62,960 nucleotides of DNA from assembly GCA_015059065.1 (NCBI GenBank), contig SVBE01000009.1, positions 1 to 62,960 of the forward strand, in the 5' to 3' direction. The stretch comes from Erysipelotrichaceae bacterium. Lineage in GTDB: Bacteria > Bacillota_I > Bacilli_A > RFN20 > CAG-826. Position 1 is the stretch's first letter. Each line of letters opens with the position of its first letter. The notes beneath the pieces were generated by a model. The model saw nothing but the letters and a program-made list of their open reading frames with translations. It was not told the DNA's origin and did no database searches. The translations under genes and the position numbers were made by a program. Shown here piece after piece: positions 7,826 through 16,717 of this stretch.

Positions 7826-8572
7826 TTAGTCGTTAACTGTATCAATCCACTTCTTAAGAAGTTCCCATTCATCTTGTTTGCCGTTTAATGATTGAGCGAC
7901 AGCAACAAGTGGCATCCAACGTAAGACTTGCTTCTTATCAAGACCGCTTTTCTCGCAGAATCTATTGAGATATTTTTCAGCGATTTCATCTTGCTTCTTA
8001 AGCAAGAATAATAGATAAGTTCTCGCGACGTCATGGCCTGGGTTACCTTGAGTGACGTGACTCCAGTCTAAGATATAGATTTCATTATCATCAGTGATGA
8101 TAACGTTAGATGGATCGAGGTCACCATGTAGCATATTGCCATATCGTGGCATGCTTTCAAGTCTTGTATATAATTCAAGTTTGATATCGTTTTCAAGTGA
8201 GCATTGGTTGATCTTACGATTGACCTTATCAGTGAGCTTTGTGAGATATTGATCTCTTTTAGATTGGATGTTCATCTGCACATCGATGAATTTGTCGAGA
8301 AGTTTGTCTTGTTCTTCAGGGATTTCCCTCATTAATTCTTCTAATGATTTACCTTCGATATAATCGGAGACGATGCCCCATTTGCCATCGAATTGGCCAA
8401 CTTCTTTGATGTGTGGGATGTTTAATCCTGCTTCCTCAACACGAGATTGGTTTAACGCTTCACTTAATACGATGACCTTGGAATATTTGTTATCAAAAAC
8501 CTTGATACAGTCATCGCCGTTTTTATAAACGATTCTGTCTCTTCTTTTGGAAATGATTCTGTCGAATTGCAT
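7826..8572 (-). CDS. Aminoglycoside/choline kinase-like phosphotransferase
   Basis: The 248-residue protein has the kinase-fold catalytic loop HGDLDPSNVI (H149, D151, N156) and the metal-binding motif YILDWSH (D169), followed by a conserved aspartate in NPGHDVA. These are hallmarks of the APH/choline-kinase family. The substrate is unknown; family members phosphorylate aminoglycosides, choline, thiamine, amino sugars or homoserine. The N-terminal lobe is short but present. It stands alone, divergent from tldD, with its own terminator. Confidence 0.8.
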   Translation of the reverse strand: MQFDRIISKRRDRIVYKNGDDCIKVFDNKYSKVIVLSEALNQSRVEEAGLNIPHIKEVGQFDGKWGIVSDYIEGKSLEELMREIPEEQDKLLDKFIDVQMNIQSKRDQYLTKLTDKVNRKINQCSLENDIKLELYTRLESMPRYGNMLHGDLDPSNVIITDDNEIYILDWSHVTQGNPGHDVARTYLLFLLKKQDEIAEKYLNRFCEKSGLDKKQVLRWMPLVAVAQSLNGKQDEWELLKKWIDTVND

Positions 8573-8715
8573 ATCTTTTACCTCAACTATGTAGATTTGT
8601 TAATCTTATTGTAAAACGAAAACCCTAAATATTAAATGATATTTACTTATATTTCATAATAATTGCTGATAAAGGCGAATAAATATATAATTATTTCAAT
8701 TATAAGGAGGCAGTT

Positions 8716-10119
8716 ATGTTTTCAAAATATTTAAATAACAAACATGATATTTGTAAACAACTTGTCGACCGCTTATCCTCAAAGTTCGAATATGTGTCTT
8801 TATTAGGCAAACAAATCGAAGGGGATAATGTGAGAGTCACAACATTCAATACAAGTATCAACGATACGATGGAAGCCCAGTGTGGCTTTGTCGTCAAAGT
8901 ATTTAACGGAAAAGCATACAGCGAATATTCCTTTTCCGACATCGATGAAAATAGCATCGATGAAATTGAAAAGAAAGTGATTGAAACAGTCAAGGAACTC
9001 GATGATGATTCCTTGTTAGAAATCTCAGGAAAAGCATTAGAAGATGAACCGCTTGTCAAAGATTTCTCTCGTCCAATGTTATCAGAGCCATATTCTGTTA
9101 ACGAAATCATTGATAAATATTCTTCTTATAAAGATTATATCCATCAAAAGAGCGACAAGATTGTGCAAGCTGTTTTAGTTTATGAAAGATATGAAACATC
9201 AAGTATGTTCATCTCTAGAAACAGAGATTTAAAGCAAAACTTCTCTTGGTGCTTAGCAGTGGTGATTGCTGTCAGTAAAAGAGACAATAACATCAAGATG
9301 GCAAGAAAATATATCGCTTGCAATGATCCAAGAGCGGCGGTAGACGGTTTAAAAGATAAATTAGATAGTGCGGTCTCTCTTGCGGAAGAATTGCTTGATT
9401 CCACGATGATTGAACCAGGTGTATATGACATCATCACTAATCCATCAATCACTGGACTTATCGCCCACGAAGCATTTGGTCATGGTGTGGAAATGGATAT
9501 GTTCCTTAAAAAGAGAGCAAGAGCGAGAAAATATATCAATAAGCCAGTGGCCTCTTCATTAGTCAATATGCATGATGGTGCCGCAGCGACATATTCCTGT
9601 GCTTCTTATTTTTTTGATGATGAAGGGACATTAGCTCAAGATACATTAATCATTAAAAACGGTATTTTACAAACTGGTATCTGCGATGCGGTCAGTGGGG
9701 CTCAGCTCGGTCATAAATCAACAGGTAACGGAAGAAGAGAATCAGCGAACCGTAAAGCATATACGAGAATGACTAACACCTTCTTTGAATCAGGCACAGA
9801 TAAATTAGAAGACATGATTAAATCTGTGAAACATGGCTATATGCTATTCGACACAAATAACGGTATGGAAGATCCAAAGAACTGGAACATTCAGTGCACA
9901 GCGGAATATGGTAGAGAAATCAAAGACGGTAAGTTTACTGGTAAGATTGTCTCCCCAGTCGTGATGAGTGGATATGTCCCAGATTTATTGATGTCCATCT
10001 CCATGATCAGCGATGACTTTGAAGTGCTCGGTAGTGGTCACTGTGGAAAAGGACATAAGGAATGGGTGACAGTCAGCGATGGCGGTCCATGTTTGAAAGC
10101 GAGGTGCAAATTAGGCTAA
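8716..10119 (+). CDS. tldD: TldD-family metalloprotease subunit
   Basis: The 467-residue protein belongs to the TldD/PmbA family. The active-site helix reads HEAFGHGVE, with H251, E252 and H256 in the H-E-x3-H arrangement typical of TldD. TldD pairs with TldE to form a heterodimeric metalloprotease that cleaves unfolded peptides and matures some ribosomal peptides. AAGGAGG lies 8 nt before the ATG. Its stop overlaps the tldE start (TAATG), so the subunits are coupled translationally. Confidence 0.93.
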   Translation: MFSKYLNNKHDICKQLVDRLSSKFEYVSLLGKQIEGDNVRVTTFNTSINDTMEAQCGFVVKVFNGKAYSEYSFSDIDENSIDEIEKKVIETVKELDDDSLLEISGKALEDEPLVKDFSRPMLSEPYSVNEIIDKYSSYKDYIHQKSDKIVQAVLVYERYETSSMFISRNRDLKQNFSWCLAVVIAVSKRDNNIKMARKYIACNDPRAAVDGLKDKLDSAVSLAEELLDSTMIEPGVYDIITNPSITGLIAHEAFGHGVEMDMFLKKRARARKYINKPVASSLVNMHDGAAATYSCASYFFDDEGTLAQDTLIIKNGILQTGICDAVSGAQLGHKSTGNGRRESANRKAYTRMTNTFFESGTDKLEDMIKSVKHGYMLFDTNNGMEDPKNWNIQCTAEYGREIKDGKFTGKIVSPVVMSGYVPDLLMSISMISDDFEVLGSGHCGKGHKEWVTVSDGGPCLKARCKLG

Positions 10120-11399
10120 TGGAAAAGTTAATTAAAGCACTCTCTAATAGTGCAATCAACGATTATAAAATTATCGAAGTAAATAGTGAATCAAGCGAAC
10201 TATTTTATGTCGGTAAAAAGTTAGAAACAAATAGAGCCACAAACCTTAAACAAATTAATGTCACCATCTATGTTGATGTTGATAATAAGCGTGGTTCAGC
10301 GAGTTTCGTTTATCACGATTATTTAAGCGAAGAAGAACTTTTAAAATTGATTAATGATAAGATTTTTGCAGCGAAATTCGCCTTAAATCAATATTACGAA
10401 ATTCCTAGCAAAAAAGAAGAAAAACCAAGCAAAAACCCATCTAATTTTGAAAATCGCAATCTTTTTGATATCGCTAGAGAAGTGGGTGAAGCAATCTTTA
10501 AAGCCGATAATTATAAAGATGGTTTCCTCTCTGCTACTGAGGTTTTTATCACTCGTAAGAATAGACGTATTATCAACTCCCGTGGAGTCGATGTCAGCGA
10601 AGTTACTTATGAAGGATATATTGAATTAATTCCAGCTTGGGAAAAAGAGGGAGAAGAGACAGAAACATATAACATCATCACCTTCTCAAATCTTGATAAA
10701 GAAGAGATAACTCGTGAAGTTGATGAGCTCCTCTTATTAACTAAAGCAAGAATGGATGCGGTGCCATTTAAAAGCGATAAACCATTAACAGTAATCATTG
10801 AAGATGAAGGTGTTCCAAGAACATTCTCCTATTTCGTCAATGACCTTTCTTATGCGAGCGAATATCAACATATGTCTCGTAATAAAATTGGTGATTCAGT
10901 GCAAGGAGATAACATCCAGGGTTCTAAACTCACGATTGATTTATTACCTTCATATGTAGGAGCATCAGCTTCTAGTAGTATTGATAGTGACGGGGTTGTT
11001 CTGAAACCAATCAACATCGTGAAAGACGGCATTGCTAAGAATAGACATGGTTCATATCAATTTGGTTATTATTTAAAAGAAAGTCATCCAACTGGTATCC
11101 TCCCAATTGTGCAAGTGCAAACAGGAGATAAGAGTTTAGATGATTATAAAAAAGAACCATATTTAAGATGTGTCAAATTCTCTGCTTTCCAACTCGAAGC
11201 CAATTCTGGATACTTCGGTGGTGAGGTGAGACTCGGATTCTATTTTGATGGAGAAAAAGAAATCCCTGTGACTGGATTCTCAATCGCTGGTTCTTTACAT
11301 GAATTAAAAGGCAACATTGTGGTCTCAAAAGAAAAAATCGTGAGCTCACGATATGTTGGTCCAAAATATTTATTCGTTAAAGGCATGTCGATCGTCTAA
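10119..11399 (+). CDS. tldE: TldE/PmbA-family metalloprotease partner
   Basis: I take the ATG at 10119, overlapping the tldD stop, because an upstream extension in this frame lies inside tldD coding sequence. The 426-residue protein lacks the HE-x3-H helix and so is the non-catalytic TldE/PmbA partner. The conserved C-terminal block GFSIAGSLHE is visible near residue 390. With TldD it forms a peptide-processing protease in the cytoplasm. No modified-peptide gene cluster is adjacent, so the substrate is unknown. The last four bases overlap the convergent HAD gene. Confidence 0.88.
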   Translation: MEKLIKALSNSAINDYKIIEVNSESSELFYVGKKLETNRATNLKQINVTIYVDVDNKRGSASFVYHDYLSEEELLKLINDKIFAAKFALNQYYEIPSKKEEKPSKNPSNFENRNLFDIAREVGEAIFKADNYKDGFLSATEVFITRKNRRIINSRGVDVSEVTYEGYIELIPAWEKEGEETETYNIITFSNLDKEEITREVDELLLLTKARMDAVPFKSDKPLTVIIEDEGVPRTFSYFVNDLSYASEYQHMSRNKIGDSVQGDNIQGSKLTIDLLPSYVGASASSSIDSDGVVLKPINIVKDGIAKNRHGSYQFGYYLKESHPTGILPIVQVQTGDKSLDDYKKEPYLRCVKFSAFQLEANSGYFGGEVRLGFYFDGEKEIPVTGFSIAGSLHELKGNIVVSKEKIVSSRYVGPKYLFVKGMSIV

Positions 11400-12181
11400 T
11401 CGAGCATATCAATTAAATCTTTTATATTATTAAGGATATAAGTGGGCTTATGCTCACTTTTCTTTATATCTTCTAATGTTGATTCTCCAGAGAGAACACA
11501 GACGGAATCAACTCCAGCATTGTTGCCAACAGCGATATCGGTATATAAGCGGTCACCGACACACATGGTTTCTTCTTTGCTCACGCCGTATTTATCCATG
11601 AGGTCATATATCATGCGTGGGTTTGGTTTACCTAAGACTGTTGCTTTTTTACCAGTGCATAGTCTCATCCATTCAATCATGCCCCCACAGTCTGGAATGT
11701 ATTTATCATCTTCAATTGGACAACGGTAATCTCCATTAGTCGCGTAGAAAGCACAGTCCTGAGATTCTAAGAATAAACACGCATCTTTTAATCTTTGATA
11801 GACGAGTTCAGTGTAAAATCCAGCGACAACTGCATCAATCTTCGTATTAGGATCATATTTATCAACAAGGTTGAAATGTGGTTTTAATTTATTGACCAAG
11901 CATTCATTACCAACAACATAGATCGTTTTTGCGTTATTCTCTTTTAACTGTGTAATAGTGGTTTCAATAGATGAATAGAAATTATCAATCGTGCATTCCA
12001 CACCCATGTTTTGAACTTTGTTTAAATAGAATTCAATATCGTGTGATGAGTTATTTGTTAAAAATACATAATTGATATTTTTCTTTTTGAGGAATTCAAA
12101 TACTTCTTTAGCATATGGAAAGATTTGATTACCAAGGTAAATCGTCCCATCCATATCGAATAATATTAACTTCTTTTTCAT
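11396..12181 (-). CDS. HAD-superfamily IIA hydrolase (NagD/AraL-like phosphatase)
   Basis: The 261-residue protein has HAD motif I FDMDGTIYLG, motif II FLTNNSS, a class-IIA C2 cap, motif III lysine in LGKPNP and motif IV VGDRLYTDI. These proteins dephosphorylate sugar phosphates, nucleotides or phosphoglycolate; the substrate cannot be read from sequence. Both length and cap type fit the NagD/TIGR01457 group. It is convergent with tldE and overlaps its stop by 4 nt. Confidence 0.88.
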   Translation of the reverse strand: MKKKLILFDMDGTIYLGNQIFPYAKEVFEFLKKKNINYVFLTNNSSHDIEFYLNKVQNMGVECTIDNFYSSIETTITQLKENNAKTIYVVGNECLVNKLKPHFNLVDKYDPNTKIDAVVAGFYTELVYQRLKDACLFLESQDCAFYATNGDYRCPIEDDKYIPDCGGMIEWMRLCTGKKATVLGKPNPRMIYDLMDKYGVSKEETMCVGDRLYTDIAVGNNAGVDSVCVLSGESTLEDIKKSEHKPTYILNNIKDLIDMLD

Positions 12182-12235
12182 GCACTTAATATCTTAACAT
12201 TATTATTTATAAATTATTAGGTGCTTTGTCTCTCC

Positions 12236-12264
12236 TTGACACATTTACCCATATTTGTTTTAAT
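12236..12264 (+). promoter_or_regulatory. Strong promoter of a non-coding RNA
   Basis: TTGACA at 12236-12241 and TTTAAT at 12259-12264 are separated by exactly 17 nt. Transcription would start near 12271. Confidence 0.65.
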
Positions 12265-12270
12265 ATCATC

Positions 12271-12469
12271 ACATAGATGATGCATATGCTTGGAGTTTAC
12301 TTTGTGTTTACTCGCACCGCTCATCTATTTTTCTTTTTTAGCTCCTTGTTTGCACATGCGTATCAATCATTTGGTTTTCTATATTGACTTTTGGGTCATT
12401 ATACTATTAAATGTTTGTAACCGCAGAGAGCTTGATACATTTGTAGAGAGCGAGTTGTGCGGCTTTTTT
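12271..12469 (+). ncRNA. Candidate structured non-coding RNA, about 200 nt, unclassified
   Basis: A consensus promoter upstream and a terminator-like end define a transcript of about 200 nt. Inside, GCATATGC near 12281 can pair with GCACATGC near 12352 (7 of 8), enclosing GGAG/CTCC. TGAC/GTCA forms a small hairpin near 12390. The 3' end is CCGCA (12421-12425) paired with TGCGG (12458-12462), enclosing a GCTT...AGAGC hairpin, then TTTTTT. I find no tmRNA, SRP, RNase P or standard 6S signature, and its ends do not pair as in 6S RNA. A short hydrophobic frame starting at a GTG near 12306 exists but lacks clear support. Confidence 0.55.
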
Positions 12470-12505
12470 ATTTAAATAATCATATAAATATGATATAAAA
12501 TAAAT

Positions 12506-12550
12506 AGGGAGCTACGTGCGAATTAAGTTTCGAGACGCTCCCGTTTTTAT
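12506..12550 (+). ncRNA. Candidate short RNA convergent with the small basic ORF at 12547
   Basis: TTTAAA (12471-12476), 17 nt, then TATAAA (12494-12499) preceded by TGA forms an extended -10 promoter. The predicted transcript folds as GGGAGC paired with GCTCCC around a small CGAA/TTCG hairpin and ends in GTTTTTATTTT. Its T-tract overlaps the stop codon of the minus-strand gene at 12547. It may equally be only a bidirectional terminator. Confidence 0.4.
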
Positions 12551-12858
12551 TTTCTATGATTCTTTTTAATGCTTCTAACTGTTTTTCTATCTAACTTTGA
12601 TAATTTCCAACCCTTCTTTTTGTTGCCGAACAAATCGATGCTTTCTTCGGATGAAAATGGGCGCATATATGATTCTCGAACATCGTTAGGATTTGGATTA
12701 ACGTTTAGTTTTATATTTTTTGTTCTATGAGTTATCTCGGAGTGAGTTATCCCTATGAAGTAGTATTTGTCACCAACTTTTTTATAAATGTAGGTGGGGT
12801 GGCCTCGAACTTTTTTACTGTTGTTTGCTCTAAAATGATTTCTTTTTGAAAAACACAT
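12547..12858 (-). CDS. Small basic conserved hypothetical protein
   Basis: The 103-residue protein is lysine/arginine-rich with conserved-looking blocks GHPTYIYKK, YFIGITHSEIT, VNPNPNDVRESY and GWKLSKLDRK. I recall similar small proteins (HPA-Y-V..., THS, NPNP-D) as recurrent hypothetical genes in Firmicutes genomes, but I know no function. No membrane segment or signal is present. AAAGGATA lies about 10 nt before the ATG. It stands alone, and a short RNA converges on its 3' end. The protein at 16681 is of the same general kind but not clearly homologous. Function unknown; nucleic-acid binding is a guess from charge. Confidence 0.65.
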   Translation of the reverse strand: MCFSKRNHFRANNSKKVRGHPTYIYKKVGDKYYFIGITHSEITHRTKNIKLNVNPNPNDVRESYMRPFSSEESIDLFGNKKKGWKLSKLDRKTVRSIKKNHRK

Positions 12859-12962
12859 AGTTGTTGTATCCTTTCGTTTGTTTGTGGAGTCTCTCTTTTA
12901 TGGAATTTAAAATGGTATTTTTGTATAATTAATCTAGTTACATAAAAGGAGATCATAGTTTT

Positions 12963-14501
12963 ATGGAAGTTGCGGAAAAAGTTTCCCAACCATTTAAGTT
13001 TGACAAATCATATTTGAAACGAACTTTATGGATTGGATTAGCCTTCTTCGGTATTTTGCTTGTGTGGCAGTTATATAACTCATACTGCTCACCAATGTTA
13101 TCGTTCTTATTTGCAAGACACGATTATGCAGCAGCGGTTGCAAAAGCAACAAGCGAAGCTGCTCCTGGTGTAGTGGTTGATATGAAATATCTTCTCGCTC
13201 ACGGGTATATCGTTGAATCCGACTATCTTAACATTCAATGGAAGGTTGGTATTATCATGGCGTTAGATAATATCGCTGCCTTATTCATCATGCCTTTATT
13301 CGGCCATTGGTCTGATAAGACAAAAACAAGATTTGGTAAAAGAATGCCATACATTATTATTGGTAGTATTGTAACAGCCATTGTCTTACCATTTGTTCCA
13401 ATGTTCTTCTCCCTCGGAATGGCGAGAACTGATGCCGCTTTAATGGGTATGATTGTTGGTATGATTGCGATGATGGTTTTAATCATTGTCTTCATGATGT
13501 CATATCGTTCTCCAGCGGTTGCCTTAATGCCTGACCTCACACCTAAACCACTTAGAAGTAAAGCAAACGGTATCATCAATATCGTCGGCTATGTCGGTGG
13601 TGCTGTTGGTTCTGTTTTCGCAATTGTGATTCCAGTTACTAAATACGTTGATGGATCTAATAAGTCCTTATTTATGTTAGAGATTCCGTTCTTAGTTTGT
13701 TCGGTGTTCTTACTCGTTTCTCTCGCGCTACTTTTATGGAAAGTAAAAGAAAATAAGCTACATGCAGAACTCGATGGAGAAATCGCTCGTGGTGATGCCT
13801 TTGGTGAATCTGCGGAATCAGTAACCACAAACGAGAAATTATCAAAAACAAACAAGAGAAACTTAATCCTCATTCTCATCGCTGAGATGCTTTGGTTTAT
13901 GTCTCTTAATGCTGTTGAAACATTCCAAACTAACTATGTTATGTTCTGGCTTAATACATCCTCTGCTGGTGGGGCGATTATGACAGTTGTTTCCGGTGCT
14001 GCTTCAGTTGCTGGATTCTTACTCGCTGGCTTCATCGCTGATAAGATTGGTCGTAAGTGGACAATCTTCTTAGGTATTTGTTTAGTGGCTGCTTGTTATG
14101 TGGCATATTCATTTATTCCTAAAGCACCTGCTCCAACAACTGCAGAAGAAGCTTTTACCGCAAGTTTGCCGTGGATTTTCTTCATTCTTCTTCCTGCAAT
14201 TGGCTTAGGTAGCTCTTTAATTCACATCTGTTCATTCCCACTTGTTATCGACTACTGTACTAGTGAAAAAATCGGTAGATTTACCGCTTTATATTACACA
14301 GCTTCAATGCTCGCTCAATCCGTTACTCCAATCCTCATCGGCTTAATCTTTATGGGCACAGGCGCATGGCAAGCCCTTCCAATTTATAGTGCTTCTTTAA
14401 TGGGTGCAGCGGGTCTTGTCTTCTTCTTTGTTAAAGCCCCAAAGAGAAATGATACTGGTGAGAATGCGAAAGGCTTAGCAGCCTTAGGAGAGGAAGACTA
14501 A
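12963..14501 (+). CDS. MFS sugar transporter (GPH/SLC45-like)
   Basis: The 512-residue protein has about twelve hydrophobic segments. The cytoplasmic loop GHWSDKTKTRFGKRMP is the major-facilitator loop motif in the form used by glycoside-cation symporters and SLC45/sucrose-type carriers, and ADKIGRKW in the second half repeats the motif. It should import a sugar or glycoside across the plasma membrane, with substrate unknown. AAGGAGAT precedes the ATG. Its stop overlaps the start of the GDPD gene (TAATG), so transport and glycerophosphodiester hydrolysis may be linked. Confidence 0.85.
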   Translation: MEVAEKVSQPFKFDKSYLKRTLWIGLAFFGILLVWQLYNSYCSPMLSFLFARHDYAAAVAKATSEAAPGVVVDMKYLLAHGYIVESDYLNIQWKVGIIMALDNIAALFIMPLFGHWSDKTKTRFGKRMPYIIIGSIVTAIVLPFVPMFFSLGMARTDAALMGMIVGMIAMMVLIIVFMMSYRSPAVALMPDLTPKPLRSKANGIINIVGYVGGAVGSVFAIVIPVTKYVDGSNKSLFMLEIPFLVCSVFLLVSLALLLWKVKENKLHAELDGEIARGDAFGESAESVTTNEKLSKTNKRNLILILIAEMLWFMSLNAVETFQTNYVMFWLNTSSAGGAIMTVVSGAASVAGFLLAGFIADKIGRKWTIFLGICLVAACYVAYSFIPKAPAPTTAEEAFTASLPWIFFILLPAIGLGSSLIHICSFPLVIDYCTSEKIGRFTALYYTASMLAQSVTPILIGLIFMGTGAWQALPIYSASLMGAAGLVFFFVKAPKRNDTGENAKGLAALGEED

Positions 14502-15193
14502 TGAAACCTCTCGCGATAGCGCATCGTGGCTATCATCAAAAATATTTTGAAAATACTAAAGAAGCCTTCATCGCGGCTTCAAAGATGGACTTTTACGGTA
14601 TTGAAACCGACATCCATCTCACTAAAGATTTAAAGTGGATTACTCATCATAATGATGACATCATCTCTGGTGGAAAGAATTATTTCATCAAAGATTTGAC
14701 TTATGAACAAATCATGTCGATGCATCTTGATAATGAGCAAAACCATGAGAACGCGACCGTCTGTCCTTTTGAAGATTATTTAAAGATCTGTAAGGAAAGC
14801 GGCAAGCGTCCAATTATAGAAATAAAGAATTCTCCAAAGTGGAAACATTTGAAGAAACTCGTCAGATTTGTCGATGAATACATGGGCCTAGATAATGTGA
14901 CATTTATCGCCTTTTACCCATGGCCGCTTGGTAAGCTTAGATTATCTTTCGGTAAGAAGGTTCATCTTCAACATCTCATTGAGAAACATACTGAACTATT
15001 TGGCTATGCCAGAAAGTTTAAAATGGATTTAGATGTGAAAGATGAAGTTCTCACCGAAGAGATATTAAATAAGTTCCATAAGAAGGGTCTCAAGGTCAAC
15101 TGTTGGACGGTTGATGATGAGAATATGCTTAGAAAATTAGAGGCGATGGGTGTTGATTACATCACCTCTAATGTCTTTGATCAAAACGCTTAA
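14501..15193 (+). CDS. ugpQ: Glycerophosphodiester phosphodiesterase
   Basis: The 230-residue protein is a compact GDPD-family TIM barrel. The metal/catalytic residues lie in AHRGYHQKYFENT (H8, R9, E near 18) and GIETDIHLTKD, followed by the catalytic histidine in WITHHNDD. It hydrolyses glycerophosphodiesters to glycerol-3-phosphate and an alcohol. No signal peptide is seen, so it is cytoplasmic. It is coupled by a one-base overlap to the upstream transporter, which may therefore import a glycerophosphodiester rather than a free sugar; that is inference. Confidence 0.88.
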   Translation: MKPLAIAHRGYHQKYFENTKEAFIAASKMDFYGIETDIHLTKDLKWITHHNDDIISGGKNYFIKDLTYEQIMSMHLDNEQNHENATVCPFEDYLKICKESGKRPIIEIKNSPKWKHLKKLVRFVDEYMGLDNVTFIAFYPWPLGKLRLSFGKKVHLQHLIEKHTELFGYARKFKMDLDVKDEVLTEEILNKFHKKGLKVNCWTVDDENMLRKLEAMGVDYITSNVFDQNA

Positions 15194-16534
15194 TTAAAGA
15201 ATAGAAGACGCTAAATTGGTCACGCCATATAAGTTGTCATTAAACTTTGTTTTTTGGCATACCCAGTTCACATTTTCATATCCGCCTGGATTATAGACGA
15301 TATAGAAGTTAGAGAAGTCGCTTCCTGTGAAGTATCCTTTGCCATCATTAATGGTGTATAAGACGGTTGCAGGAGTGATGATTTCTCCATCCCTACTTCT
15401 TGTGATTTCGATATTGATATAGCCATTATAGAATGGGCGTGATCCAGTGGAGACCCAACCTGTTCCAGTCGCGGCTTGAGAATCAATATAAGTGACGTTA
15501 TTGCTGCTGTCGGTGAAGATGAAGCGATAAGTGGTCACAACATTTTCGAATGAGATCGATTTTGATTCAACATTTAATCCAGTTGGCACGCCGAAATCTA
15601 AATCTGCTGTTGAGGCGACAACAACCATATGTGCGGTGTATTTCTTTAAAACATTAGCAACACTATATGTGAAGTTTAAATCATAGGCGACACCGAAATA
15701 AGCTTTTTGTGAGAACGATAAGGCTTCTGTTCCTGGCATTAAAGCGGAATCTTCATAAACCATATCTTGAAGGTCTGTTAATGAGAAATCGCCATCGAAA
15801 TTAGCTTGTTTAATCGCCCAGGAATCAGTGATGGTAAGACCGCTGTCGGTCATTTCTTCGATATTATCACCGGTGAGATATCCTGTGACAGTTGGCACTG
15901 TTTCTTCAATTCTCCATTTTGTACGAGTTGCAACTGTATAGATAGTGGAGAAGTTATCAGCGTTAATTGATGAAGCACCATCGTTTTTAATCTCGTTTAG
16001 AGCCATATTGTGCTCAGAATCAAGAAGTTTATGATATGTTTTCTCGCTGACATCATTAAAGCCTTTAAAATATTGTTTACAGTCTAAATTAATCGTGGCT
16101 TTAACACTTGGATCAGCATTACAAGATAATACTAATCTTGCCTTATGTGAGAAGTCGGCTTTCTTCGTAATAGTGAAGGTGCTGTCTTGTTGATTGATGC
16201 TGAATTCGAGGAAGTTTTCAATACCTTCTGTATTATCGACGAAGAACAAATTACCAGAGATATCTTTTCTCGTCGCATTATCTGGGGTGACTGTGAAAGT
16301 ATAAGTATAAGAGATAGAGCCATCTTGATTCTCATTTTTATTGAGCAAGGCGACTGTCATATTTTCGACTTCTTGAGAGATTTGTAGACTAGAGTCTTGG
16401 TTGTTTTCTTTATTAATAATTTGCTTATTGGAATTAAATAATCCCGTGTTATTTGTTAATAGATATCCACCAAGGATTGCTACTAACGCGGTTGAGCAGC
16501 ATAATACCGCTCCGATTTTGGTTTTCTTTTTCAT
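15194..16534 (-). CDS. Secreted or membrane-anchored surface protein, unknown function
   Basis: I place the start at 16534 because AAGGAGA lies just upstream, giving MKKKTKIGAVLCCSTALVAI and a 446-residue protein. It has a positively charged N-terminus and one hydrophobic segment, then a polar extracellular region without recognisable catalytic motifs. Two repeated beta-rich stretches beginning near residues 50 and 190 suggest Ig-like folds. It is likely surface exposed. A 35-bp piece of the neighbouring ORF is duplicated in its 5' leader (16558-16592). Confidence 0.7.
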   Translation of the reverse strand: MKKKTKIGAVLCCSTALVAILGGYLLTNNTGLFNSNKQIINKENNQDSSLQISQEVENMTVALLNKNENQDGSISYTYTFTVTPDNATRKDISGNLFFVDNTEGIENFLEFSINQQDSTFTITKKADFSHKARLVLSCNADPSVKATINLDCKQYFKGFNDVSEKTYHKLLDSEHNMALNEIKNDGASSINADNFSTIYTVATRTKWRIEETVPTVTGYLTGDNIEEMTDSGLTITDSWAIKQANFDGDFSLTDLQDMVYEDSALMPGTEALSFSQKAYFGVAYDLNFTYSVANVLKKYTAHMVVVASTADLDFGVPTGLNVESKSISFENVVTTYRFIFTDSSNNVTYIDSQAATGTGWVSTGSRPFYNGYINIEITRSRDGEIITPATVLYTINDGKGYFTGSDFSNFYIVYNPGGYENVNWVCQKTKFNDNLYGVTNLASSIL

Positions 16535-16557
16535 TATTTTCTCCTTAAAAATAGATT

Positions 16558-16592
16558 TGTGAACATTATTTTTGTCGTTATTCACCTCGACA
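16558..16592. repeat. 35-bp direct repeat, copy A (5' leader of the surface protein gene)
   Basis: This 35-bp block matches 16917-16951 at 34 positions. Its core is bounded by GTGAA and TTCAC, an inverted pair 17 nt apart. Here it lies in the leader of the minus-strand surface protein gene; the other copy is coding sequence. Confidence 0.8.
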
Positions 16593-16616
16593 GTGTGTTT
16601 TAAAATTCATAGTTAT

Positions 16617-16644
16617 TTGACTTGAATAAAAAATATGTTTTAAT
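16617..16644 (+). promoter_or_regulatory. Promoter of a candidate three-hairpin RNA
   Basis: TTGACT at 16617-16622 and TTTAAT at 16639-16644, with 16-nt spacing, predict a start near 16651 on the plus strand. Confidence 0.5.
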
Positions 16645-16650
16645 GGTTAT

Positions 16651-16717
16651 GTCGGATATCTGACCAAAGACTACTATGTCTTAAGAGAGGGACTGGTTCG
16701 CCACCCTCATTTTTTTT
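16651..16717 (+). ncRNA. Candidate three-hairpin small RNA convergent with the ORF at 16681
   Basis: The roughly 66-nt RNA would fold into three consecutive stems: GTCGG/CTGAC around ATAT, AAGAC (16667-16671)/GTCTT (16678-16682) around TACTAT, and GAGGG (16687-16691)/CCCTC (16704-16708). The last stem is followed by A and a long T-tract, a good intrinsic terminator. Its 3' third is antisense to the end of the minus-strand gene whose stop is at 16681. Confidence 0.5.

Noticed and set aside
12271-12469. 6S, tmRNA, SRP or RNase P RNA
   Set aside because: The 5' and 3' ends do not pair as in 6S, there is no tRNA-like end, no SRP domain IV motif and no RNase P core sequence.
12290-12475. Plus-strand 61-codon hydrophobic frame in the RNA region
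   Set aside because: No ribosome site at its start, and the frame runs through the terminator stem; a short GTG-started frame inside is possible but unsupported, so the RNA explanation is preferred.
16535-16585. N-terminal extension of the surface protein beginning MNNDKNNVH
   Set aside because: It is the duplicated piece of the neighbouring gene; the start at 16534 has AAGGAGA and begins a normal signal segment.
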